Assembly (NCBI GenBank): GCA_965662045.1
Contig: CBFIGE010000006.1
Span: 62,001 to 126,000 of the forward strand
Origin: UBA3478 sp965662045
Lineage (GTDB): Bacteria; Bacteroidota; Bacteroidia; Flavobacteriales; Flavobacteriaceae
Length of the DNA: 64,000 nucleotides
Direction of reading: 5' to 3'
Shown here: piece after piece, positions 8,135 through 16,827 of the stretch
Layout of the letters: each line of letters starts with the position of its first letter
Numbering within the stretch: position 1 is the stretch's first letter
Notes under the pieces: generated by a model
The model's input: only the letters and a program-made list of their open reading frames with translations
The model's database searches: none
Told to the model about the DNA's origin: nothing
Program-made: the position numbers and the translations under genes

Positions 8135-10420
8135 ATGGAGAATATCTTTTATGTAATGCTCATTGCTTTAGCCATCTTAGCCATGGCCGATTTGGTTGTG
8201 GGGGTGAGTAATGATGCGGTTAACTTTTTAAATTCTGCTGTAGGGTCAAAGGCGCTTAGCTATAAGACTATTCTCATCGTGGCTTCAATTGGTATAGCAT
8301 GTGGGGCCATATTTTCTAGTGGAATGATGGAAGTTGCGCGAAAGGGAATTTTTAATCCTTCGCTGTTTTACTTCGACGAAATCATGTTCATTTTTATGGC
8401 GGTAATGATTACAGACATTCTATTACTCGATTTTTTTAATACTATAGGTATTCCAACTTCTACCACGGTGTCAATCGTTTTTGAATTACTCGGAGCCGCT
8501 GTAGCGATGTCTTTGATTAAGATCTATAACGACGACCAAAGTTTGATTGCCCTGTTTGATTATATCAATACTGAAAAAGCGAGCCAAATCATAATAGGCA
8601 TACTGCTCTCGGTGTTCATTGCCTTCAGTATAGGCGCTCTGATACAGTGGTTCACACGATTATGGTTGTCTTTTGATTTCAAGGCGAAAACTGTCCAAAT
8701 GAACAGCCTTTTTGGTGCAATTTCCCTTTCTTCGATTACCTATTTTATTGTGATTAAAGGAATTAAAGGCACCTCTTTAATCGATAAAAAATTCGAACTC
8801 CTTAACAATACTACCATTGTCGATTTTATTGACAGTAACCTTCTAGTTGCAATTATTTGCTTGACTGTTTTTTGGTATTTAGGCTGCCTTGCCATTGTAG
8901 TGCTTCTCAAGGCCGATATTTATAAATTAATCATTGGTGTTGGAACATTTTCTCTAGCCTTGGCCTTCGCTGGAAACGACTTGGTCAACTTTATTGGAGT
9001 TCCTATAGCAGCTTATCAATCTTACGGAGCATGGAGTATTTCTGGTATAGCAGCCTCTGAGTTTAGCATGGATGTTTTGGCTTCTAAAGTAGCTGCACCT
9101 ACACAGTTTTTGCTTGTCTCAGGAATAATCATGATTATTACTATGATTTTTTCAAAAAAGGCCCGTTATGTCTTAGATACGGGTATCAATTTAGCTCGTG
9201 AGGGTGAGTCTAAAGAGCGGTTTAAACCTAACAACCTCTCTAGATTTATAGTCAGAATAGGTATTGCCTGTAACGCTTATTTTGCTGCTATACTTCCAAA
9301 AAAATTGAAGAAAAAAATTAGTGCTCAATTCACCCGCGCCGAGGTCAAAAAAATTAAAGATGGACAACTACCTGCTGCATTTGACTATGTAAGGGCCTCT
9401 GTAAATTTGGCGGTTGCAGGAATTTTAATTTCAATTGCAACCTCGCTAAAATTACCCCTCTCAACTACCTATGTAACTTTTATGGTTGCAATGGGAACCT
9501 CGCTTTCTGATCGCGCTTGGGGTTCAGAGACTGCAGTGTACAGGGTTGCAGGAGTTTTAAATGTCATCGCAGGATGGTTTGGTACAGCTTTGATTGCGTT
9601 TACTTTTTCAGGGCTTGTTCTCTCGCTCATTTTTATGGGTGAAGAAATTGCTATAGGAGTATTATTGCTTTTCGCAAGTATTGTAATTATTCGAAATTAC
9701 TTGGCTTACCATAAAAGAGCTAAAGCAGAAGCCCTTGAAGAGAAAATTAAAAAGGCTGAAAGCACAACCTTTTTAGGTGTATTAGAGGAAAGTGCCTCAA
9801 ATATTGCCTACGTAGTAAAAAGAGGTAAAATTATTTATAGTAATAGTTTTAACGGTTTGTCTAAAAATGATTTAGATAGTCTAAAAGGAAATAAGAAGCA
9901 GGTGCAGAAAATTTCTAAAGAAGTTGACGAGCTGCGCAACGATATTTACTATTTCATAAGAAATCTTGAAGAATCGAGTGTAAACGTTAGTAACTTTTAC
10001 ATCTCAATGGTGAATGACTTGAACAACATAGCTCAAAGTTTGACCTACACAGCTCAAATTTGTTTTGACCATGTCAACAACAATCATTTAAAGCTGAGAT
10101 ACAATCAACTCAAAGAGCTTAAAGAAATCAATGAAAAATTTGAGAAAGACTTATTCGACCCTACTAGGTCACTATTTCTAAACCAAAAATTTAATGAAAT
10201 TGCTGAAGTTCTAGAAACTAAAGAAGAGTTATTCGACTTCATTAATGAAAAAATTGATGCTCAGGTAAAGCGAATTAGAACTGATGAGGTCAGTCCAAAG
10301 AACTCCACCTTATATTTCTCGATTTTGGTTGAATCGAAAGATTTTCTCAAGGCTTTTGTCGATCTACTTGAAACCTATTTTGACTGTTACGAAAACAATG
10401 TTAGACCCTATCTGAAGTAA
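8135..10420 (+). CDS. PiT-family inorganic phosphate transporter with PhoU-like C-terminal domain
   Basis: The 761-residue protein has the two PHO4 signatures GVSNDAVNFLN (near residue 24) and FAGNDLVNFIGVPIA (near 280), giving the inverted-repeat PiT transporter core, which imports phosphate with H+ or Na+. After the last membrane helix (about residue 535) follow about 220 soluble, charged, helix-rich residues resembling PhoU or the PiT cytoplasmic accessory protein. Classical PiT proteins have about 400-500 residues; this long form is common in Bacteroidota. I start at ATG 8135 because MENIFYVML is the family N-terminus and the earlier ATG lies inside a promoter-like motif. Confidence 0.93.
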   Translation: MENIFYVMLIALAILAMADLVVGVSNDAVNFLNSAVGSKALSYKTILIVASIGIACGAIFSSGMMEVARKGIFNPSLFYFDEIMFIFMAVMITDILLLDFFNTIGIPTSTTVSIVFELLGAAVAMSLIKIYNDDQSLIALFDYINTEKASQIIIGILLSVFIAFSIGALIQWFTRLWLSFDFKAKTVQMNSLFGAISLSSITYFIVIKGIKGTSLIDKKFELLNNTTIVDFIDSNLLVAIICLTVFWYLGCLAIVVLLKADIYKLIIGVGTFSLALAFAGNDLVNFIGVPIAAYQSYGAWSISGIAASEFSMDVLASKVAAPTQFLLVSGIIMIITMIFSKKARYVLDTGINLAREGESKERFKPNNLSRFIVRIGIACNAYFAAILPKKLKKKISAQFTRAEVKKIKDGQLPAAFDYVRASVNLAVAGILISIATSLKLPLSTTYVTFMVAMGTSLSDRAWGSETAVYRVAGVLNVIAGWFGTALIAFTFSGLVLSLIFMGEEIAIGVLLLFASIVIIRNYLAYHKRAKAEALEEKIKKAESTTFLGVLEESASNIAYVVKRGKIIYSNSFNGLSKNDLDSLKGNKKQVQKISKEVDELRNDIYYFIRNLEESSVNVSNFYISMVNDLNNIAQSLTYTAQICFDHVNNNHLKLRYNQLKELKEINEKFEKDLFDPTRSLFLNQKFNEIAEVLETKEELFDFINEKIDAQVKRIRTDEVSPKNSTLYFSILVESKDFLKAFVDLLETYFDCYENNVRPYLK

Positions 10421-10429
10421 GTTTAATAA

Positions 10430-11275
10430 ATGGCCAAACTCACCTTTGTAATCAAATGTCCAGATCAACCTGGAATTATAGCAGGAGTAACTATTTTTAT
10501 AAAAGAAAAAGGTGGAAACATAGTGTATATCGATCAGTATGTAGATCGTGAAAACGAATTGTTTTTCATGAGACTCGAAGCCTCATTTGATAAGTTATCA
10601 GACTCGTTTAACGAACAATTTGAATCTAATATTTCGAAGAAGTTTGAAATGAATTGTGAAACCTTCGAGACTAACCGAATACCGAGAATGGCAATTTTTG
10701 TTTCAAAATACGATCATTGTTTATACGACCTTCTCAGTCAATATAAATCTGGTGAATTAAAAGTTGATATCCCTTTTGTTCTCAGTAATCATTCAAATTT
10801 AAAAGGAGCCACTGAGCGTTTTGGAATTCCTTTTTATCACGTTCCATTCACTAGGGATATTCGACAACAAGCTGAAGCTGAGCAGTTAGAGTTATTAAAA
10901 AAACACCAAGTCGATTTCATTGTCCTCGCTCGTTATATGCAAATCGTATCTTCTAATCTTATTGAGGTCTATCCCAATAAAATTATCAATATTCACCATT
11001 CTTTTTTACCTGCTTTTCCTGGAGCAAAACCGTATCATTCGGCCTACGAACGAGGTGTTAAGCTTATTGGTGCTACCTCTCATTACGTGACAGAGGATTT
11101 AGATGCGGGACCGATTATCGCTCAAGATGTCGCTCAAGTGAGTCACTTACACAGTGTAAAAGATTTGATCTCTTCTGGTAAAGAACTCGAAAAAGTGGTG
11201 CTATCTAGAGCAGTTAAAAAGCACGTAGCTCGAAAGGTGTTAAGCTATGCCAATCGAACTGTGGTATTTCACTAG
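10430..11275 (+). CDS. purU: Formyltetrahydrofolate deformylase
   Basis: PurU hydrolyses 10-formyl-tetrahydrofolate to formate and tetrahydrofolate, balancing the one-carbon pool. The 281 residues comprise an N-terminal ACT domain (about 1-80, beginning FVIKCPDQPGIIAGV) and a formyltransferase-fold catalytic domain with INIHHSFLPAFPGAKPYH (catalytic His) and the Asp in EDLDAGPII. It follows the phosphate transporter by 9 bases. Confidence 0.95.
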   Translation: MAKLTFVIKCPDQPGIIAGVTIFIKEKGGNIVYIDQYVDRENELFFMRLEASFDKLSDSFNEQFESNISKKFEMNCETFETNRIPRMAIFVSKYDHCLYDLLSQYKSGELKVDIPFVLSNHSNLKGATERFGIPFYHVPFTRDIRQQAEAEQLELLKKHQVDFIVLARYMQIVSSNLIEVYPNKIINIHHSFLPAFPGAKPYHSAYERGVKLIGATSHYVTEDLDAGPIIAQDVAQVSHLHSVKDLISSGKELEKVVLSRAVKKHVARKVLSYANRTVVFH

Positions 11276-11303
11276 TCAAGTTTTTATATCTTTAAAAGAA
11301 AAA

Positions 11304-12311
11304 ATGAAGAAGTTCTTATTCTTTTTGACAGGAGTGTTGTTTTTGCACTCTTGTGGAACTTATAAAAACGCTGCCTACAATTCTGCAAATAATCCAACAG
11401 CTCCGAATTATGCTGATTCAAATAGTTGGGCGGTACTTCCTAATAATTATCCCGAAGTACTTAGTGAATTACTCGGTGAGATGACTGAAAAAAAGGCAGA
11501 TGTGTTCTTTGTTTATCCAACACTATTTACAGACAAGAAAGACCCTGCATGGAATGCCGATGTATTCTCATCCTCTCACAGAGACCAAGTTTTGAATCAA
11601 TCGATTTTATATCAAGCTTCGGCTTGGGGTGCAGCAGCAAATATCTACGCTCCTTATTATAGACAAGCGCATTACAGAATCTTTGTAGAGCCATTCACAA
11701 GTCAAGGAGAAGAAGCATGGGAACTCGCCTATCAGGACGTCAAAAATGCATTCGAATATTATCTAAAAAACTACAATGAGAACAAACCTATTATTGTTGC
11801 TTCTCACAGTCAAGGGTCAATGCATCTCAAACGATTAGTCAAAGAGTATTTTGATGGCACTCAACTTCAATCTCGTCTTATTGGAGCTTACTTAGTTGGC
11901 ACAAAGATAGAACCTGATTTTTTTAGTGAAATTCCTGAGGCAACCTCATCAAATCAAATCGGTGGTGTCATGAGTTGGAACTCATACAAGAAAAACAAAC
12001 GCCCCAGTTACTATGAAAAAAGTTACAAGGGAGGAATAACGACAAACCCTATAACTTGGAATGATCAAAGGCAAACGAAGATTACAGAACATCAAGGCCT
12101 ATTATACACAGACCTCGAACTGTATCCAAAAAGTTTATCACTACAGAAAATAGACGGTATGTTGTGGGTTACTGTGCCAAAAATCCCTAAACGTTTTTTG
12201 ATGTCCCTAATCAGTAATTATCACTTTGCAGATGTCAATTTATTTTGGAAAGACATAAGCCTTAACGCTTTAGAACGAACTGAGGAGTGGTTCAACTCAA
12301 ACGAGAAATGA
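11304..12311 (+). CDS. DUF3089 lipoprotein (predicted alpha/beta hydrolase)
   Basis: From ATG 11304 the 335-residue product has a lipoprotein signal (FLHSCGTYKN). An upstream in-frame start at 11247 overlaps purU and would bury the signal peptide, so it was rejected. DUF3089 features are FFVYPTLFTD near residue 68, a nucleophile elbow ASHSQGS near 170 and DVNLFWKDI near the C-terminus. A secreted esterase-like role is inferred; no substrate is known to me. The 3' end overlaps the convergent DUF1643 gene by 15 bases. Confidence 0.87.
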   Translation: MKKFLFFLTGVLFLHSCGTYKNAAYNSANNPTAPNYADSNSWAVLPNNYPEVLSELLGEMTEKKADVFFVYPTLFTDKKDPAWNADVFSSSHRDQVLNQSILYQASAWGAAANIYAPYYRQAHYRIFVEPFTSQGEEAWELAYQDVKNAFEYYLKNYNENKPIIVASHSQGSMHLKRLVKEYFDGTQLQSRLIGAYLVGTKIEPDFFSEIPEATSSNQIGGVMSWNSYKKNKRPSYYEKSYKGGITTNPITWNDQRQTKITEHQGLLYTDLELYPKSLSLQKIDGMLWVTVPKIPKRFLMSLISNYHFADVNLFWKDISLNALERTEEWFNSNEK

Positions 12312-12854
12312 AGCTTTTAACTGTTTTAAGTCTTCTTTCTGTAAAGACTTAAATACCACATTTGAATAGCTACGGTACTTTCTTAAAATCGCCTGCGGCG
12401 AAGGATGAATAGGTTGGTCACGGGCGGTAAGGCCCATATGGAAGCAGTCAATTTGATTTTCAACAAGCTCGTCGATAAATAAAACAGCTGCTCTTTTCAA
12501 ATATGCTCTTGTAAACACCGCATTACCCCAACTCAAAACCACCTTATTTTTGAAGTTTTTTTTGACTAACTTTTGTTGAACAAACGCTATGTTCTCAACA
12601 AAGAGTTTTGTGTTCACTTTTTTGTGTAAGGATTTTGGACATATTGCTCTTTGTGGATATAAATTTAGGATAGACCAAGCGCCTGTTCCCCACAAATGAC
12701 TCAATTTGTGACAACTTCGAGATGTAGGATCAAACGAATTCGTATCTGCTGTACTCGGGTTCAGACCTATAAAGAAAATAACTTCTTCAGCCTCTAAATC
12801 ATTAGATAATTCGAAGCGAAATTTAGTATGAGAACTAGGATAAGCTTGAATCAA
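12297..12854 (-). CDS. DUF1643 domain protein
   Basis: The 185-residue cytoplasmic protein carries the DUF1643 hallmark FIGLNPSTAD near residue 30, followed by DPTSRSCHKLSHLWG, LNLYPQRA and VLSWGNA near 107. The biochemical function of the family is not established. It overlaps the preceding outer-membrane protein gene by 4 bases (ATGA type), so the two are translationally coupled. Confidence 0.85.
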   Translation of the reverse strand: MIQAYPSSHTKFRFELSNDLEAEEVIFFIGLNPSTADTNSFDPTSRSCHKLSHLWGTGAWSILNLYPQRAICPKSLHKKVNTKLFVENIAFVQQKLVKKNFKNKVVLSWGNAVFTRAYLKRAAVLFIDELVENQIDCFHMGLTARDQPIHPSPQAILRKYRSYSNVVFKSLQKEDLKQLKASFLV

Positions 12855-13390
12855 AATTGTTTTCCAATACTCACGTGAAGTCTAGGGTAGGCAGAATTAC
12901 CTGAACCCGCACGCCCTGAAAGGTAGCGTCCAACGCCTATAGCCGTTTCAAAAGTGACATTGTTCTTGTTTACCCATTTCTTTCCTACCATAGCTCCTAA
13001 AGCTAATCTGTTGAATTTATAGTCTTCATAGCTGGACGAATAGCTATAATCGTCATAGTAGTAATAATCATAAGTCTCACCTGAGACAAAAGAAGAGAAG
13101 AGTTCAAGAAATAAGCTCTTACCGTAGAGGTATTCTGTTTCTTTAAAATAAAATCGAACGTATGGTGCGATTTCAAATTGCTCGTTTCTAGCACTCTCTT
13201 CATTCAAGTTGATAAAGGTATAAACTCCGTAACTGGATTGCGAATTCCAATATTTTTCATAACTCAGTCCTAAGGCTGGGCCCGAAATTAATTCAAACAC
13301 ATTTAACCTGTACTCTTTATCTGTGAGCTCTTGTGCATTTGAAGTCATTAGACCAAAAATAAGTAGCAGTAGGATTAAATAATTCTTCAT
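12851..13390 (-). CDS. Small predicted outer-membrane beta-barrel protein
   Basis: A 179-residue protein with a signal peptide (about 1-19, ending SNAQ). The mature part alternates short aromatic and polar strands (YGVYTFINL, IAPYVRFYFK, ALGAMVGKKWV) and ends in phenylalanine (SIGKQF), typical of small outer-membrane barrels of Bacteroidota. A Tyr-rich loop (YDYYYYDDYSYSSSYEDY, about residues 105-122) is probably surface exposed. No specific function is recognisable. An ATG two codons earlier (13396) is possible. Confidence 0.7.
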   Translation of the reverse strand: MKNYLILLLLIFGLMTSNAQELTDKEYRLNVFELISGPALGLSYEKYWNSQSSYGVYTFINLNEESARNEQFEIAPYVRFYFKETEYLYGKSLFLELFSSFVSGETYDYYYYDDYSYSSSYEDYKFNRLALGAMVGKKWVNKNNVTFETAIGVGRYLSGRAGSGNSAYPRLHVSIGKQF

Positions 13391-13548
13391 ACTCATTGTT
13401 TTGTGGGCAAGATAATCAAAAGTTTATTCGACTAACGGCAGCTTTAAGTTTTTGTAAATTGCGTAATATTACAGACCGACTAATACCTAAACAAGTACTT
13501 TATCTCTATTTTACGAATCATTTACTTGCCTGCAGAACTCCAACTTTG

Positions 13549-14862
13549 ATGAGTGAAACGTCTTCTATTGTAGCCCTTCAAAAGGAATTAAATAACGAAA
13601 TCCTCAAGAGAAAGCGAATTGAATTCGAGCTCTCTATAATGAAAAAAAATGAGGGTAATCAGAGTGATAACAATATTTACAATGATATTGCGAGTAAAAT
13701 TCTAGGAGTAACTAAGTACGAAGAAATTGCTTGGAATGTTCTCAACAGTATAGCCAATTATTTAAAATGCGATGACTGTATTTTTTATTTAGTTGATACC
13801 GAACAAGGGGTGCTTACTCAAATTGCCGCTTTTGGAGAGAAGATGTACGATGGTGAGATTGTGAACCTATTGACCATTCCCATAGGAGGCGGTATTGTAG
13901 GTACTGTAGCTAAAACAGGTGAACCAGAACTCATTCACGACACTTCTAAAGATGAGCGATACATCTTAGACATTAAGCACAATAACTCAGAAATAACTGT
14001 ACCTATAATTGTAGAGGACAGAATTATTGGAATAATTGATTCAGAAGCTCCTCCAAAAAATTATTTTAATCTGGAACAGCTTGAAACGCTAAACAATATC
14101 GCTCAACTTATAGCCGCTCAGCTTGATAACGCTATTTATTTGAAAAAGTTGACTTCAGCAGAGCAACAAACGCATGAGCTTTACGAAAAATTGGTGCAGC
14201 GAAATAAAGAACTTGAACAATATGCTCATGTGGTCTCACACGATTTAAAGTCTCCTCTTCGTTCTATGTCAGCTTTGTTTCACTGGATAAAAGAAGACAC
14301 CAAAGGTTTTGTTAATGAGGAGACAGCCAATCACATTGCACTTATTGAAAACAGTATTGAGTATATGGAAAATATGATCTCTAATATTTTAAATTACTCT
14401 AGTATTGACATCAATTTTAACTCCTTCGATAAATTTACCCTTCAGTCAACAGTAGACAAGGTGATTTTAAACAATAGAACTCCTGAACATATAACATTAG
14501 AATTGGCTATAAAATCTGATTTGGAGTTGGTTGGAAACAAGACACATTTTGAGCAATTAATTCAAAACTTATTGTCAAATGCCTTTAAATATGCAGATCC
14601 TAAAAAAGGAATAGTAAAAATAAAAGGCTATGCCAAAGTGGATAAAGTACTGATAAGCGTAGAAGACAATGGTGATGGAATTGATGAAAAATATCAAAAA
14701 AAGATTTTTAAAATATTTCAAACTCTAAGACAAGAGCACGACTCAACTGGAGTAGGCTTAGCAATTTGCAAAAAAATAGTTGACTTGTATCAAGGGAAAA
14801 TTTGGATTGATAATAAGTGTCAAAAAGGGGCGAGATTCGTTGTTGAATTTCCAAAACCTTAA
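13549..14862 (+). CDS. Soluble GAF-domain sensor histidine kinase
   Basis: The 437-residue protein begins with a short coiled coil (about 5-40), then a GAF sensor domain (about 45-190, with GGGIVGTVAKTGEPELIHD), a HisKA dimerisation domain with phospho-acceptor His in VVSHDLKSPL (about residue 231), and a HATPase_c domain with N-box LIQNLLSNAFKYA, G1 EDNGDGID and G2 STGVGLAICKK. There is no membrane segment, so it senses a cytoplasmic ligand. ATG 13549 is preferred because the 51 upstream codons do not look coding and overlap the divergent gene's leader. No response regulator is adjacent. Confidence 0.9.
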   Translation: MSETSSIVALQKELNNEILKRKRIEFELSIMKKNEGNQSDNNIYNDIASKILGVTKYEEIAWNVLNSIANYLKCDDCIFYLVDTEQGVLTQIAAFGEKMYDGEIVNLLTIPIGGGIVGTVAKTGEPELIHDTSKDERYILDIKHNNSEITVPIIVEDRIIGIIDSEAPPKNYFNLEQLETLNNIAQLIAAQLDNAIYLKKLTSAEQQTHELYEKLVQRNKELEQYAHVVSHDLKSPLRSMSALFHWIKEDTKGFVNEETANHIALIENSIEYMENMISNILNYSSIDINFNSFDKFTLQSTVDKVILNNRTPEHITLELAIKSDLELVGNKTHFEQLIQNLLSNAFKYADPKKGIVKIKGYAKVDKVLISVEDNGDGIDEKYQKKIFKIFQTLRQEHDSTGVGLAICKKIVDLYQGKIWIDNKCQKGARFVVEFPKP

Positions 14863-14990
14863 AATCAACCACTTAGATGAGGTCAAATACATTAGTAATA
14901 GGAGGCTTTTGATGGGGATTTATTATCTTCAAGTGTTTAATAGAAAATGTCTGTCTGTACCCAGCACAGTTTATAAGTCGTCAGAATAAA

Positions 14991-16820
14991 ATGAAAACTC
15001 CATTTAGAGCAAAAGGTTATACAGAAGAGATTCTCGATGTTGAAAAGGCATATGCAGAGGACCAAAAGAAACTTCCCTCCGATGCTACAAGAATAGGAAG
15101 AGACCGAATCAACAATCTTCAAAATTTTAGTTTAGCACCTTTTACAGGAGAATTTAATGTCGCTACTAAAAATCATTTACTCAATAGAGCACTTGTAGGA
15201 ATTTCTCATCAGCACTTTAATGAGGTGAAGAATAAAAGTCTTTCTGAAATTATTGACTTATTGTTTTCTCCTGAATCTTGGTCACAGCCAGTCAACAACT
15301 ATTTTCACGAAATAAGTCAATCAGATTACAACAATTACTTTGAAAGTGAAGACGTCGCTCCAGGCGAACCTTTCATCGAAAGAGGATATAGCACTTCCAA
15401 TGGTGAACAATTTGGTGGTGAACGCAACAATGCGATCGAATCTTGGTTTTATGGCCATCTTTTTTCACAAAAGACAAGTATACATTGGAAACTTTGGTTC
15501 TTTCTTCATCAACTAGTTCCAACATTACCTGGAGATCCCTTAGGTCACAAAGGAACCTATTCGTATACCAAGCTCATTTTTGAATCCTGTTTTGGCAGCT
15601 ACAAGCAGTTTATCCACGACATGACACTTGAACCAGCTATGCTCTTCTACTTGAATTTACAATATAGCGATAAATACACCCCTGATGAAAATTATGCAAG
15701 GGAGGTTCAAGAACTTTTTACAGTTGGAAAAAGACCTTTTGCCCAATACACCGAAGAAGATGTGAGATCTATGGCGCGATTGCTAGTGGGCTGGTATTGT
15801 GATTACAATGCCATGGTGTTTGAACCAGGTGCAGATCCTGTGGTTTATTTTAACTCTGGAAATCATGACTTAGGCGACAAACAGTTTTCTGAGTTTTACA
15901 ACAATACGCTCATTCAGGGTAGAAATGGACAGTTTGGAAAAGAAGAATTAGGCGAGGCTATTGATATGCTTTTTAATACGGAGGAAGCGTCGATATATCT
16001 CTGTCGCCGGTTGTATCAATATTTTGTGTATCCTCAAACTAATGAGGCTATTGAAGCACAAATCATTAGACCATTGGCCCAAATCATGAGAGATAATAAT
16101 TATTCCATTATTGAGCCACTTAAAGTTCTGCTCAGTAGTGAACACTTTTTTGATAACGTATTTAGGGCTTCTATGATTAAGCCTCCTTTAGATTATGTTA
16201 TGGGAATGCAAAAAGAACTCAACCTTTTTTATGGAGATATGGTGTATTGGGACGGTTCTACAGAAACTCATTTCTCTGAAAATCCATCTCACCCTTCATT
16301 TATAAAGTTGCAAACACAACTTTCTCGGTCTTTCTATCACTTTGAATATCTAGGTTGGGTTACGGGTAACCAAGGGATGCGAATTAATGATCCGCCCAGT
16401 GTTTCAGGTTGGCCTGCGTTTTATCAAACTCCAGTCTATGACCGATTTTGGATCAATACCTCATCACTCATAAGTCGAAAACAATACACTGAAAGTAGAT
16501 CGCAATGGGGGCATTATTTGACTGATGGTGTGAATATCAGAACTAATTTAAATTACTATCTAAATACCTTTGAAAATCCAACGGACATCAATGCTCTGGT
16601 TGATGAATTTCTAGGGCGAAACTTCACTACAGATATTGAAATGAGCACAAGGCAGCGTATAATCGATTATACTCTGGAAGGTGCAAGTCCTGAACACTGG
16701 CAAGAATACGTTGGAGCCTTTTTACAAGACCCAAGTATTTCAAATGAAAATGCTATTAGACAACGAATCAATCGATTGTTGTCTCAGCTTTTTGAACTCT
16801 CTGAATATCAACTCTATTAG
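14991..16820 (+). CDS. DUF1800 family protein
   Basis: The 609-residue protein shows the DUF1800 pattern: NHLLNRALVGISHQHF near residue 58, a central YAREVQELFTVG near 240 and VSGWPAFYQTP near 470. It has no signal peptide at the assigned start. It is followed 7 bases later by a DUF1501 gene, the usual partnership of this family. The function of the pair is unknown; the partner carries export and T9SS signals. Confidence 0.9.
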   Translation: MKTPFRAKGYTEEILDVEKAYAEDQKKLPSDATRIGRDRINNLQNFSLAPFTGEFNVATKNHLLNRALVGISHQHFNEVKNKSLSEIIDLLFSPESWSQPVNNYFHEISQSDYNNYFESEDVAPGEPFIERGYSTSNGEQFGGERNNAIESWFYGHLFSQKTSIHWKLWFFLHQLVPTLPGDPLGHKGTYSYTKLIFESCFGSYKQFIHDMTLEPAMLFYLNLQYSDKYTPDENYAREVQELFTVGKRPFAQYTEEDVRSMARLLVGWYCDYNAMVFEPGADPVVYFNSGNHDLGDKQFSEFYNNTLIQGRNGQFGKEELGEAIDMLFNTEEASIYLCRRLYQYFVYPQTNEAIEAQIIRPLAQIMRDNNYSIIEPLKVLLSSEHFFDNVFRASMIKPPLDYVMGMQKELNLFYGDMVYWDGSTETHFSENPSHPSFIKLQTQLSRSFYHFEYLGWVTGNQGMRINDPPSVSGWPAFYQTPVYDRFWINTSSLISRKQYTESRSQWGHYLTDGVNIRTNLNYYLNTFENPTDINALVDEFLGRNFTTDIEMSTRQRIIDYTLEGASPEHWQEYVGAFLQDPSISNENAIRQRINRLLSQLFELSEYQLY

Positions 16821-16827
16821 TTTAACT

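Noticed and set aside
13396..13548. N-terminal extension of the GAF histidine kinase from 13396
   Set aside because: The 51 extra residues look non-coding (Cys- and Leu-rich, no domain) and occupy the promoter space of a divergent gene; ATG 13549 gives a normal start.
16681..16827. N-terminal extension of the DUF1501 protein
   Set aside because: It overlaps the DUF1800 coding end in another frame and would bury the RR export signal at MDRRSFL.
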